Shown: positions 50,422-59,623 of the stretch, one piece after another
How positions within the stretch are numbered: position 1 is the first letter of the stretch
Layout: every line of letters starts with the position of its first letter
Origin: Candidatus Zixiibacteriota bacterium
Lineage (GTDB): Bacteria; Zixibacteria; MSB-5A5; DSPP01
Assembly: GCA_022614805.1 (NCBI GenBank)
Contig: JAKEHY010000022.1
Location: 1-64,000 of the forward strand
Reading direction: 5' to 3'
Length of the DNA stretch: 64,000 nucleotides
Position numbers and translations under genes: made by a program
Notes under the pieces: model-generated
Told to the model about the DNA's origin: nothing
The model's database searches: none
Seen by the model: the letters and a program-made list of their open reading frames with translations, nothing else

Positions 50422-50763
50422 ATGGAGAACGGCGTAAAGTACAGAAATATGTGGGCGCAAGTGGGTTTGGTCATCATCACTTTGGGGATTTACGTCTTCT
50501 ACTGGTTTTATCAAACCGCCAAGGAGCTGAAGTTCCTTGCCAACGACCCGAACGCCAGCCCCGGCTTGTGGACGGTCCTGCTTTTTATTCCCTTCGGCGC
50601 CCTTTATTCCTACTACAAGTATGGGGAGCTTTTTCAGGCGGTCAGCGCGGAAAAACTGAACCGCTGGATAATTTTTATCTTGTGGATTGTCTTTTCGCCG
50701 GCGGTCTGGTTCATCGTGCAGACGGAGCTTAACCGCCGGGCCACCTATAACCGTCCCAGTTAG
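50422..50763 (+). CDS. DUF4234 membrane protein
   Basis: 113 residues, three to four helices. It starts NGVKYRNMWAQVGLVIITLGIYVFYWFYQT, the DUF4234 signature (ITLGIYxxYW), and has a second YSYYKYGEL and an LWIVFSPAVW segment. AAGGGAGGC precedes the ATG. It sits inside the importer operon, between binding protein and permeases, which is unusual. Confidence 0.85.
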   Translation: MENGVKYRNMWAQVGLVIITLGIYVFYWFYQTAKELKFLANDPNASPGLWTVLLFIPFGALYSYYKYGELFQAVSAEKLNRWIIFILWIVFSPAVWFIVQTELNRRATYNRPS

Positions 50764-50769
50764 CCTTTG

Positions 50770-51657
50770 ATGGCCCAAACCAAGGCCGGATTTCTTCTTC
50801 CCCTCCCCTGGACGCTGACCCTTCTTGTCATCTGGATATTCCCCCTGCTTTGGTCACTGGTGCTGGCCTTTGCGGATTACAACCTCCTCTCGGGAGAGTT
50901 GGAATGGATTGGCACGGAGAACTTCAAAAGACTTTTCAGCGACCCGAACTTCCTGCAGGCGCTTAAAAACACCTTCGTTTTCGTAATAGGCACCCTCCCC
51001 TTCACCACCCTTTTCGCCCTGCTTCTGGCGATGGCCCTAAACCGGCCGGTCTGGGGGAAGAATTTCTTTAAGGCTGCCTTTTTCATCCCCACCATCACTT
51101 CGCTGGTGGTGGTAGCCCTGATATTCACCCAGCTTTATTCGGAGGGAAGCTGGCTGTACCGATTTTTAGGACGATTCTTCAATCTCCCATCCGGCGGGTT
51201 CTTGCTTTCGGAAAAAGCTGCCTTGCCCTCGATAATGATAATGGATATCTGGGCCGCCATCGGCTATTACATCCTGCTTTTCTTGGTCGCCCTGCAAAAC
51301 GTGCCGCAGGAGCTGTACGAAGCGGCCCGTGTGGAGGGGGCCGGCCCCTGGCAGACCTTCTGGGCGGTCACTTTTCCCTCCATCAAGCCGATGCTTTTTT
51401 TCATCGTCACCCTGAACACTATCAAATCGTTCCAGGTATTTACCGAGGTTTTCGTAATGACCAAGGGGGGCCCGCTCGGCTCGACGGCAACCGCCGTCTA
51501 TTTCATCTACGAGGAGGGGCTGCACCGCTTCAAAATGGGCTACGCCTCGGCCGCCGCCTATCTTCTGTTTGGAATAATAGCCCTCTTTTCCTATTTCCTG
51601 TTTAAGAGTTTCAAATCGGAAGCGGAGGTCTTGACTCCGGCACAGACGAAGGCTTGA
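50770..51657 (+). CDS. ABC sugar transporter permease 1
   Basis: 295 residues, six helices, MalF/UgpA type with the cytoplasmic EAA loop EAARVEGAGPWQTFWAVTFP (about 195-215) that contacts the ATPase. ATG 50770 lies 6 nt after the DUF4234 stop. Overlaps the next gene by one base (TGATG). Confidence 0.92.
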   Translation: MAQTKAGFLLPLPWTLTLLVIWIFPLLWSLVLAFADYNLLSGELEWIGTENFKRLFSDPNFLQALKNTFVFVIGTLPFTTLFALLLAMALNRPVWGKNFFKAAFFIPTITSLVVVALIFTQLYSEGSWLYRFLGRFFNLPSGGFLLSEKAALPSIMIMDIWAAIGYYILLFLVALQNVPQELYEAARVEGAGPWQTFWAVTFPSIKPMLFFIVTLNTIKSFQVFTEVFVMTKGGPLGSTATAVYFIYEEGLHRFKMGYASAAAYLLFGIIALFSYFLFKSFKSEAEVLTPAQTKA

Positions 51658-52430
51658 TGCGCTCCTCCCTCCTTCCGACTTTTCTGCTCCTGACCATCCT
51701 TGCCATAATTTTCCTTTTCCCTTTCTTCTGGATGTTTTACGTCGCCTGCTCCCCCGGCTGGACGCTGGATAACTTCAGAGACGTGCTGGGGCAAAAGATT
51801 TTTTCGCGGGCCTTTCTGAATTCGGTTTTCGTCACCGGCGTGATAACGCTCGGTAATCTGGTCTTTGCCCTGCTCGCCGGTTATGGTCTCGCCCGCTATT
51901 CTTCCCTCTCCAATCGATTTCTGTTCGTCTCGATTCTGGCCGTTCTGGCCGTGCCGACGCACGTGGTGATAATCCCTCTTTTCCTATTGGTCCGAAGCCT
52001 CGGCTGGTACGACACCTACTGGGCTTTGATTATTCCCTTTCTCGTTTCCCCCCTCGGGATTTTGCTTTTGCGGCAGTACATCCTTTCGCTGCCGGTGGAA
52101 CTGGAGGAAGCCGCCCGGCTGGATGGCGCGGGAGAATTACGAATCATCTTCTCCATCGTTGCCCCACTGGCCAAGCCGGCCCTGGCGGCTCTGGCGATTC
52201 AATCTTTCTGGGTCAACTGGAACAATTTCCTCTTTCCCTTCCTGTTCACATCATCGGAGAACCTCCGAGTCCTGCCCGTGGCCTTGGCAATGTATCAAAG
52301 CTATCAGGCCATCGACTGGCCCCATCTGTTTGCCGCCTCGGCCGTGGCCACCATCCCGGTCCTTTTGGTTTTTATGGTTTTGCAGAAACAGATTATTGCC
52401 GGGCTGACCGCCGGCGCGCTGAAACAATGA
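51657..52430 (+). CDS. ABC sugar transporter permease 2
   Basis: 257 residues, six helices, MalG/UgpE type with EAA loop EEAARLDGAGELRIIFSIVAP. ATG 51657 overlaps the previous stop. No ATPase gene is present in the window, so the importer probably uses a shared MsmX/UgpC-like ATPase encoded elsewhere. Confidence 0.92.
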   Translation: MRSSLLPTFLLLTILAIIFLFPFFWMFYVACSPGWTLDNFRDVLGQKIFSRAFLNSVFVTGVITLGNLVFALLAGYGLARYSSLSNRFLFVSILAVLAVPTHVVIIPLFLLVRSLGWYDTYWALIIPFLVSPLGILLLRQYILSLPVELEEAARLDGAGELRIIFSIVAPLAKPALAALAIQSFWVNWNNFLFPFLFTSSENLRVLPVALAMYQSYQAIDWPHLFAASAVATIPVLLVFMVLQKQIIAGLTAGALKQ

Positions 52431-52453
52431 CTCCTAAATAAAATCGTAGAGGG

Positions 52454-52480
52454 GTAGGGGCTCAATATATCGAGCCCTAC
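52454..52480. repeat. GTAGGGG palindrome overlapping the amidase stop
   Basis: GTAGGGGCTC...GAGCCCTAC around AATATATC. On the minus strand its TAG (52479-52477) is the stop codon of the amidase gene. Confidence 0.85.
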
Positions 52481-54342
52481 TTCTTGGTGCTCAACCGCAA
52501 ATAATCGGCAATCCCGTCCGCAATCGCCTTCGCCGCTTTTTTGTGAAACTGTTTGGAGCGGAGCATCTCCTCCTGCCGGGGAATCATCATAAAGACCGCC
52601 TCACACAAAATGGCGGGATACTGGGGCGGGCGGACGACGACGAAGTTGCCGAAATATAACCCCTGGTCCCGCAGGCGCGTGGCTTTCAATAGCTGCCGAT
52701 GGACGGCGCGGGCCAACTCTTGGGAATGAACGTGATAGTAATAGACCGAGGTGCCGTTGTTGACGAACGGGTTCACGCCATCCGGGTGGGCGTTGTTGTG
52801 GATGGAAACGAACAGGTCGGCTTCGGCCGCTTTGGCAATCTGGGGGCGGTCGTACAGGGCAACCGCTTCGGTCCCCTTGCGGGTCAAAACCACCTTCGCC
52901 CTCCGGCTTTCCAATATCTTTTTTAATTCCAGGGCAATCAACAAATTCGCCTCCCGTTCCTCCAACCCGGTCGGCCCTTTGGCGCCGGTCTCGGCGGGGG
53001 TGTTGGTGTGTCCCGCATCCACCGCGATGGTAAGCCCTTTCAGCCAGGCCCCCTTGGCGGGCGGCTTTTTGACCAGAAACACGAGGTTGTTCCCCTCAAA
53101 GAAGGCATCGTAGCCCCACAAAGCCGCCGAACGCAAATCGACGTCGGCCCGAAAAATGTCCGTTTCCGGCTGGGACCAGCGGACGTTCCGAATCAGGTCG
53201 GTGGCATTATCGTAGCGAATCCAGTCGGCCCGGGTTTGGGCGCCGAAGACAAAAAGGGAAAGCCGGGCCAAAACGGGGTCCTCCTCCACCCGAAAGGCCA
53301 TTTTGCGGGAAGTGGTGAAGACGATTTTCACCCATTTGGTGCTGTCGTAGGTGCGTATGTAAGAAACCGAACCGGGCGGAAGAACGCTTCCCGGCGGCAG
53401 CTCGGTTACCAGCGTATCCGGCGCCCAGACCGACTGTGTTTCCGCCAATTTGAGCTTGACGTAACGCCCAATCCGGGCGGAAAGGTAGGCGCGGATTCCC
53501 TTCGGCTGAAAGACGGCGACGTAGCCCGCATTGGGGGCGCTGCGCAGAACCGAAACGGAATCATCCAGTTCGGCCACCCTCGGAACGAGCGGGTTCCAGA
53601 CGGTAAGCGTCGCCCGCAAGGTCTCGGCGGCACAGCGGGTCATACTGGCCAGGCCGACAACGGGAGGGAAAAGACGGGGCTCCATTTGCGGAAGGAGGCA
53701 GCCGGTATCGCTTTTGGTCAGGTAAACGGCAATCCGGGAACCCTCCAACTTTTTTTCCGGCACCCGCAGGACTCCGGTGTAAAAGCCGGAGCCGGTGGAC
53801 TCCGGCAGATTTCCTTCTCCCAAAAGGACGTTCCCGGAATCATTTCGAGATGGCAGGACCGTCTCGGCCATGGGAAACTCCCCCTCCAGGCCGGCAACGG
53901 TGAAAAATGCGGAAAGCCCGGGCGTGCCCGAAAAAGAGAGGGTGACCAGTTCCCCCGGATAGGTGAAAATCGAATCGGTCGGCGTGCTGGAGCCATAGCG
54001 GATGGCCAAACTGTCGGGCGGTATCGGCCGGGGCTTGGGGGAAACGAAAACCGGCCAATCGAACGCGACTTTTTGACCGTTCTTCTCCGCTTCCAGCCGG
54101 TAATAAAAATTTCCTTCCGCCACCGGCAGAAAAGCCAAAAACCCGCCGGTTTTATAAACTTCGACCGGCGTGCCGTTGATGGTCAGTTTGGCGCCGGGGG
54201 TAACCGAGCCGAAAATGAAGTTGGAATCGACCGGTGGAATGACCTGCATCGTTTCGGGATAAACGACTTTAATGAGCAATTCTTCGGCGTGAAGTGGAAC
54301 ACAAAAAAGAATCGCCCCAAAGAGAAAAACATGCTTTTTCAT
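52477..54342 (-). CDS. N-acetylmuramoyl-L-alanine amidase (Amidase_3), large N-terminal extension
   Basis: 621 residues. Signal peptide about 1-19. About 400 residues of beta-rich sequence precede the catalytic domain (about 425-615), which has the zinc ligands in VDAGH, ...LEEREANL, and FVSIHNNAH, with catalytic Glu in ILCEAVF. It cleaves the bond between MurNAc and the stem peptide. The extension is much longer than the usual AMIN domain and may bind wall or partner proteins. ATG overlaps the epimerase stop (ATGA). Confidence 0.93.
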   Translation of the reverse strand: MKKHVFLFGAILFCVPLHAEELLIKVVYPETMQVIPPVDSNFIFGSVTPGAKLTINGTPVEVYKTGGFLAFLPVAEGNFYYRLEAEKNGQKVAFDWPVFVSPKPRPIPPDSLAIRYGSSTPTDSIFTYPGELVTLSFSGTPGLSAFFTVAGLEGEFPMAETVLPSRNDSGNVLLGEGNLPESTGSGFYTGVLRVPEKKLEGSRIAVYLTKSDTGCLLPQMEPRLFPPVVGLASMTRCAAETLRATLTVWNPLVPRVAELDDSVSVLRSAPNAGYVAVFQPKGIRAYLSARIGRYVKLKLAETQSVWAPDTLVTELPPGSVLPPGSVSYIRTYDSTKWVKIVFTTSRKMAFRVEEDPVLARLSLFVFGAQTRADWIRYDNATDLIRNVRWSQPETDIFRADVDLRSAALWGYDAFFEGNNLVFLVKKPPAKGAWLKGLTIAVDAGHTNTPAETGAKGPTGLEEREANLLIALELKKILESRRAKVVLTRKGTEAVALYDRPQIAKAAEADLFVSIHNNAHPDGVNPFVNNGTSVYYYHVHSQELARAVHRQLLKATRLRDQGLYFGNFVVVRPPQYPAILCEAVFMMIPRQEEMLRSKQFHKKAAKAIADGIADYLRLSTKK

Positions 54343-55340
54343 TTCCGGCTCACTCCCAGCCCAAAGCCGGTGGGGAGCTGCCAGCTTCCGGCGGAAAGAA
54401 CCAACCCTTCATATGGGTCGTTGGTGACCAAAAGATTCCCATCCAGGTCAATATAATCGCAAACCGAAGCGAAATGACAGCCGGCGGCGATGCCGACTGT
54501 GGATTCCACCATACAGCCCAGCATCACCCCCATCCCCATACCCCGGGCCAGATAGGCGGCCTCCAGAGCCGGCTTGATGCCTCCCATTTTCTGGATTTTC
54601 AAAACCACGCCGGCGACCAATCCTTTGAACTTCTTTAAATCCTCGGCCGTGATTGCCGATTCATCCACCCAGACGGGCAAAGCCGCTTGCCTGGACAATT
54701 GACGATACCCCTCAAAGTCATCCTTGGCCAGCGGTTGTTCGACAAACTCGACCCCCAATTTTTTCAGCTCTTTTATTTTTTCCACGGCCTCGTCCAATTT
54801 CCACCCCCCGTTGGCATCGACGCGGATGGCTTGAGTGCTAACCCGGCGAACGGTTTCGACCCGCTCCAGGTCCCCTTCCACCCCCACTTTCAGTTTCAAA
54901 GCCGAAAATTCGGAAGCCTCTTTGGCCCGCGCCGCCATCTCTTCGGGGGAGGCCAAGGCAATCGTCATCGAGGTTTTAATGGCCGCCGGTTTGGAAAGGC
55001 CGAGAAAAGCATAAAGCGGGCGGCCGAGCGACCGGGCCGAATGGTCGAGCAGGGCCATCTCGAGTGCGGCTTGGGCCGATTTGACGCCGCCGGCCAGCTC
55101 TTCGACCAGACGGCGGTTTTTCTCGAAGGCATAAGGATTTTCCGAGAGTTTTCCCTCCGCCTGTTCAAAGACGGCAAGGACTTTTTCGCGCGTTTCGCCG
55201 TAATAAGCGGAATACGAAGCCTCGCCGACCCCTTGGCCGAAGCGAACGAAGATGGTTTTCCGCTCCTCGATGACGGAACGGGAAATGCGGAAGGGATATT
55301 TAAGTTTGAGCGGGAAGGATTCCCATTCCAACTGCTTCAC
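54339..55340 (-). CDS. dipeptide epimerase (L-Ala-D/L-Glu type), enolase superfamily
   Basis: 333 residues. Capping domain, then the barrel with LKLKVG (the catalytic KxK), VDANGG, EQP, DES and the second catalytic Lys in LKIQKMGG. These match YcjG/YkfB, which convert L-Ala-D-Glu from murein peptides to L-Ala-L-Glu. Overlaps both neighbours by 4 nt; the next genes are the LD-carboxypeptidase and NlpC/P60 enzymes that would generate its substrate. Confidence 0.93.
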   Translation of the reverse strand: MKQLEWESFPLKLKYPFRISRSVIEERKTIFVRFGQGVGEASYSAYYGETREKVLAVFEQAEGKLSENPYAFEKNRRLVEELAGGVKSAQAALEMALLDHSARSLGRPLYAFLGLSKPAAIKTSMTIALASPEEMAARAKEASEFSALKLKVGVEGDLERVETVRRVSTQAIRVDANGGWKLDEAVEKIKELKKLGVEFVEQPLAKDDFEGYRQLSRQAALPVWVDESAITAEDLKKFKGLVAGVVLKIQKMGGIKPALEAAYLARGMGMGVMLGCMVESTVGIAAGCHFASVCDYIDLDGNLLVTNDPYEGLVLSAGSWQLPTGFGLGVSRK

Positions 55341-56263
55341 ACCACTCCCCCTTCTTGTAAAATCAAGCTCCCCTTTCCGGAGTCCAGGACGGCTTGAACC
55401 CCCAATGGTAGGGTGAATATGTTGCCGGAATGTCCGAAGGGAAAACCGAGCGCCACCGGAAAGGGCGCCCGGCCGAAGAAGTCCTCAAAAATTCTTCTCA
55501 AAGGCATCCGGACGCCGGGTCGCGGCGACCGCTCGCAATCCTTGAAATCGGCCAATATCAAACCGGCTATCTGGTCGAATACCCTGGCCAGGCGAAGCTG
55601 GGCCAAATAGCCGTCGATGCGGTGCGGGTATTCCCCGACATCTTCGAGAAAGAGAATCGCTCCCTTGAAAGAAGGCTGGTAGGGCGTGCCGAAAAGCTTG
55701 ACGATTAAAGACAAATTCCCCCCCAGAAGCGGCCCGGCCGCAACTCCGCGACGCATAAATCGGGGCCGCAGATTTTTTGGAAAGGGAACTTTGCCAGCGG
55801 GCATTTTGGAGGAAAGCATACGCAGCAGATTCTGCCGGTTATAGGCCGTGCCGAAATCGGCCGCCATCGGGCCGTGAAAAGAAGACAAGCCGGTCTTTTT
55901 GTAAAGGGCCAGGTGTATGGCGGTGATGTCCGAAAAACCGACGAAAATTTTGGGGTGCCGGTGGACGAAATCAAAATCGATTTTATCCAGCATACGCAAG
56001 GCGCCGTAACCGCCCCGGGCGCAGATTACGGCATCCACTTCGGGGTCGGCAAAGGCCCGGTTGAAAAGCCGGGCCCGCACAAAGTCCGGCCCGGAAAGGA
56101 AGCCGTATTTCTGTTTTGGGGATAAAAAAAGCCTGACCTTAAAACCGGTTTTTGCGAGCCATTTCAACCCCCGTCGCAGCCGGGCGTCCTTTGCCCATGA
56201 GGAAGGCGCGATGATGCCGATGGTGGCGCCGGGAAAAAGAGCCTTGGGCTTTAATAATTTCAT
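55337..56263 (-). CDS. ldcA: LD-carboxypeptidase (peptidase S66)
   Basis: 308 residues. The N-terminal domain has CARGGYGALRMLD and the nucleophile Ser in VGFSDITAIH (about 110-119); the C-terminal domain contributes the Glu and the His near the end. LdcA removes the terminal D-Ala from tetrapeptides during murein recycling. ATGA overlaps on both sides. Confidence 0.94.
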   Translation of the reverse strand: MKLLKPKALFPGATIGIIAPSSWAKDARLRRGLKWLAKTGFKVRLFLSPKQKYGFLSGPDFVRARLFNRAFADPEVDAVICARGGYGALRMLDKIDFDFVHRHPKIFVGFSDITAIHLALYKKTGLSSFHGPMAADFGTAYNRQNLLRMLSSKMPAGKVPFPKNLRPRFMRRGVAAGPLLGGNLSLIVKLFGTPYQPSFKGAILFLEDVGEYPHRIDGYLAQLRLARVFDQIAGLILADFKDCERSPRPGVRMPLRRIFEDFFGRAPFPVALGFPFGHSGNIFTLPLGVQAVLDSGKGSLILQEGGVV

Positions 56264-57024
56264 ACGATCCGCTTGACACAGGTCAGCTTCTCGATAACCG
56301 GATTGTAATTCTTGTCCGATTTTCGGATGGAGTCCAGCGTTACGCCGCCCCCGCGCAAATTGGCGTGCAGGATTTTATTCCGGCCGGCAAAGAGGGCCAC
56401 GTGGCCGGGGAAAAAGAAAAAATCCCCCGGCTTGGCTTTTTCGACAGGAATTTCCTCTCCGATTTTTATCTGTTGAGATGTATCGCGGGGAATCTTCTTG
56501 CCGAAATAGTCAAACAGAGTGAACAAAAAGCCGGAGCAGTCGAATCCGAAGGGGGAAATGCCGCCCCAGAGATACGGAGTTCCGAAAAACTCCATCCCTT
56601 TCCTTGTTAAATCTCCAATGGAAAAACGAACCTTATCGGGTTCAATTAACCCCTCCTTCTTGACCCACCCCAAAATTTTTTCATTGGAGCCGGCCGAAAC
56701 CCAGCTTCCGGATTGACGGAATGCTCGAACGCGCGTATTGAAAGTTAAAACCGAGATTTTCATTTTACGGTCGGCGGCGTAAACGGGCAAAAATGGGACT
56801 TTAACTTTCAAGTTTTTGTCTGAAACGGGCATTGAAGCCGGGTAAATCAGATGTTTTTTTTGCATCCAACCAGTATAGCCGTCCGGAAGTACAGCTGAAA
56901 TATGGTCATCTCTTTCCTCCCCCAATTCGACGGGGGTGTTGAATAATGCCTGACTCACCCGCTCCGACCGGAAGCTCGGCTCCCGCCGCAAATCGGCGAC
57001 CGGTATGTTCACTACTCCGCGCAT
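56260..57024 (-). CDS. SH3-NlpC/P60 peptidase (gamma-D-Glu-diamino acid endopeptidase type)
   Basis: 254 residues with two bacterial SH3-like modules (about 5-125) and a C-terminal NlpC/P60 domain: catalytic Cys in FGFDCSGFL, His in PGHVALF, and a third polar residue in KILHAN. Same layout as YkfC, which splits gamma-D-Glu from the diamino acid. No signal peptide is visible, so it acts in the cytosol on imported peptides. ATG overlaps the alr stop (TAATG). Confidence 0.92.
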   Translation of the reverse strand: MRGVVNIPVADLRREPSFRSERVSQALFNTPVELGEERDDHISAVLPDGYTGWMQKKHLIYPASMPVSDKNLKVKVPFLPVYAADRKMKISVLTFNTRVRAFRQSGSWVSAGSNEKILGWVKKEGLIEPDKVRFSIGDLTRKGMEFFGTPYLWGGISPFGFDCSGFLFTLFDYFGKKIPRDTSQQIKIGEEIPVEKAKPGDFFFFPGHVALFAGRNKILHANLRGGGVTLDSIRKSDKNYNPVIEKLTCVKRIV

Positions 57025-58187
57025 TATGCGAATCCCAATTTACGCGCCATCTTGCCGGTGTATTCAATGGGCAAACGGACCCCCATTCTCGTGATAATTT
57101 CGTAGGGCGAAGTCCCAATCCAGCCCGCCAAATCCTCTGCGGTTATTTTTTCCGCTCCCATCTCTCCCATTAAAACCACCCGGTCGCCGGCCCGCACCCT
57201 TGGAACTTCGGTAACGTCGACCATTATGGCATCCATTGCAATCCGTCCCACCACCGGGGCCCGTTTCCCCCGCACCAAAACCCACCCCTTGTTTCCCAGA
57301 TGCCGGGGATAGCCGTCCGAAAACCCGAGTGGAAGGGTGGCGATAAGCCGTTCACTTGACGCCCCAAATTCCCGCCCGTAGCCGACCGTCTCCCCAGGCC
57401 CGATGGTTTTCAACTGGGCAATCCGGCTCTCCAAAAACATCACCGGTTTGGCCGGCAGGGAGCCTCCCGCTGCCGTCCGGGAAGGATAGCCGAAAAGCAA
57501 AACGCCGACCCGCACTAGATTGAAATACCCCTCCGGCAAATCCAGAACCGCGCCGCTGTTGGCCAGACTGGTGTAGCGGGGATAAATTCCGGCCTTCTCG
57601 AAAAGTGCCCGAGCATCCTTCAATCGCTGAACCTGCAGTCGGGCGAATTCAATGTCCTCTTCGCTGGCGGTCGCGAGATGGGAGGAAAGCTCCCACAGTA
57701 GAGCCCCCCGGTGACGTAAAAGGGATTGAGTCAGGCGCACGGCCTCCTCCGCCGAAACTCCGTATCGGTTCAAACCGGTCTCGATTTTAACCGCAAACGG
57801 GATTCTCTTTCGGCGCAGTTTTTTGGAGGCCCGGACGTACGCCCGGGCGAATTTCTCGTCGATTACGGTCGGAATCAAATCGTGGCGGACAAAAAACTCC
57901 GCCCGTTCGGGGAAATCGGGATATAAAACGGAAATCGGAACGTCGATTCCGGTCTTGCGCAAAACGATTCCCTCCTCGACCAGGGCCACGCCGAGGAAAT
58001 TTGCACCGGCAACCAGGGCCGCCTTCGCCACTGGCAGAGCCCCGTGACCGTAACCGTCCGCCTTGACCACGGCCATCAAACCAACTTCCCGGCCGAGCCG
58101 TTTTTTGAGCAAACGGACGTTTTGCGCCAGCCGGTCCAGGTCAATTTTCAAAAAACTCGGCCGGAGGAAGCGGTTCTTTCTCTCCAT
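57024..58187 (-). CDS. alr: alanine racemase
   Basis: 387 residues. PLP-binding Lys42 in VVKADGYGHG; the C-terminal domain holds the catalytic Tyr in GYGREFG and conserved GRIAMDAIMVDVT. It interconverts L- and D-alanine for wall synthesis or salvage. ATG 58187 overlaps the previous stop (TAATG). Confidence 0.95.
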   Translation of the reverse strand: MERKNRFLRPSFLKIDLDRLAQNVRLLKKRLGREVGLMAVVKADGYGHGALPVAKAALVAGANFLGVALVEEGIVLRKTGIDVPISVLYPDFPERAEFFVRHDLIPTVIDEKFARAYVRASKKLRRKRIPFAVKIETGLNRYGVSAEEAVRLTQSLLRHRGALLWELSSHLATASEEDIEFARLQVQRLKDARALFEKAGIYPRYTSLANSGAVLDLPEGYFNLVRVGVLLFGYPSRTAAGGSLPAKPVMFLESRIAQLKTIGPGETVGYGREFGASSERLIATLPLGFSDGYPRHLGNKGWVLVRGKRAPVVGRIAMDAIMVDVTEVPRVRAGDRVVLMGEMGAEKITAEDLAGWIGTSPYEIITRMGVRLPIEYTGKMARKLGFA

Positions 58188-59623
58188 TACGGAAGCTGGC
58201 GGGCCGCCGCCAGGCAAAGCCGGTCCACGGCGTCATCGATGGTGCGGATGTTCAGTTTCCGTCCGTTGACCAGAACCGAAAAGCAGTACAGCTTGCCGCT
58301 TTGGGATTTGAAGTAACCGGAAAGCGTGCGGGCGCCGGAAATCCAGCCGGTCTTGACCCGGAAGTTGTCGGAAAGGGCATCCCCTTTTTTCCGGTTTTTC
58401 ACGGACTTGTCCAATCCCGGAATGGCCATCGATTCGTAGTAATGGGAAAAGTGAGGGGAGTCATACATATTCCGCAACAGCTTGATAAAGCCGGCCGCCG
58501 TAAAGCGGTTTTTGGCCGAAAGCCCGCTGCCGTCCACCAGATAGAAATCCCCCGTGGAAAGCCCGGCGTTCAGCAGAAAATTGCGCACAGCCTCCAATCC
58601 GGCGTCGAAACTTCCCTTCCCTTCGATTTCCTTCCCCAGCGTGCGCACCAACTGCTCGGCGTAAAAGTTCTGGCTGTTCTTGTTGACCACTTTGAGAATG
58701 TTGGCAAGCGGGTCGGAGCGCCAGACGAACAGTTTTTTTAAGCTATCCTCAACCAGCCCCGATTTTTCCCAGTACATCGCGCCAGAGGCCACCGGAATCC
58801 CCTTCCGTTTCCAGATTTCCCGGGCGGTGTGGGCCAGATAAAAAGCCGGCTCGTGCACGGAAACGTAATCCGTCCGGCCGGTATCGGAAATCGGGATTCT
58901 GCCGAAGAAAGTGACCGTGTTGGTTCCCGGCTTGCGGCGGTAATCCTCGTCTAACGTGTATTTGCTCCTCCGCGGCCCGGTGCGGGAACGGTTGACGGCC
59001 TTCAGGTAGCCGAAATCCGGCTCCAGAATGATGCGGGCCGGCGCCCCTACCTTTCGCGCGGGATAAAACCGCACAAAAACGCAGTTGTCTTCAAAGGATA
59101 AAGCCGACGTCTGGGCCGCATACCAGAAGGAAAGTTCGCGGGCCGGCCAGCTTTCCACCAGGTTTGGCCCCTCAAAATAGCGGTTGTCCAAAACGAGGCG
59201 GCCGATTTTTTTGACCCCCCGCGCGGCCAAAGAATCGGCCCAGAATTCCAGGATTTCGTAAGGAGACGGCCGGTCCCGCCCGGAGATGGAGGGGTCCCCC
59301 GTGCCCCGGATGATCAGAACGGAGACGGAGGAATCTCCTTCTTCTTCCCTTTTGACCCAAAAGGAGGTCTCAAAGCGGAAATCCGGTTTCAGATAATGCA
59401 GGGCCGCCGCCGAGGTGGCCAGCTTGGCGTTGGAGGCGGGAATCAAGGGAACGGTCAGGTTTTTGGAATAGACCGAAACCCCTTCCGAAAGGGAATAGAA
59501 GGCGGCCGCGACTTTGGCCGTCCGGAAGGTGGCGGAGGAGAAAATGGTGTCGGCCAAAGCCGAAAAGCTCTGGGCCTTGAGCTCTCCCGTTATCAAAAGG
59601 AAGGCAAAAAGAAGTTTTCTCAA
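58187..59623 (-). CDS. dacB: D-Ala-D-Ala carboxypeptidase/endopeptidase (PBP4, family S13)
   Basis: About 478 residues. Signal peptide about 1-18 (LLFAFLLITGELKAQ). SxxK motif SNAK (Ser64, Lys67), SxN as GLSAKN in DGSGLSAKNRF, and KTG in VKTGWISGA. Class C low-molecular-weight penicillin-binding protein that trims or cleaves stem peptides in the periplasm. TTG 59623 is preferred because it overlaps the previous stop (TTGA) and fits the signal peptide. Confidence 0.93.
   Translation of the reverse strand: MRKLLFAFLLITGELKAQSFSALADTIFSSATFRTAKVAAAFYSLSEGVSVYSKNLTVPLIPASNAKLATSAAALHYLKPDFRFETSFWVKREEEGDSSVSVLIIRGTGDPSISGRDRPSPYEILEFWADSLAARGVKKIGRLVLDNRYFEGPNLVESWPARELSFWYAAQTSALSFEDNCVFVRFYPARKVGAPARIILEPDFGYLKAVNRSRTGPRRSKYTLDEDYRRKPGTNTVTFFGRIPISDTGRTDYVSVHEPAFYLAHTAREIWKRKGIPVASGAMYWEKSGLVEDSLKKLFVWRSDPLANILKVVNKNSQNFYAEQLVRTLGKEIEGKGSFDAGLEAVRNFLLNAGLSTGDFYLVDGSGLSAKNRFTAAGFIKLLRNMYDSPHFSHYYESMAIPGLDKSVKNRKKGDALSDNFRVKTGWISGARTLSGYFKSQSGKLYCFSVLVNGRKLNIRTIDDAVDRLCLAAARQLP

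Noticed and set aside
53008..54456. 482-codon open frame on the plus strand
   Set aside because: It is antisense to the amidase gene, whose motifs and coupling are clear; translated residues are Gly/Arg-rich and unlike a folded protein.
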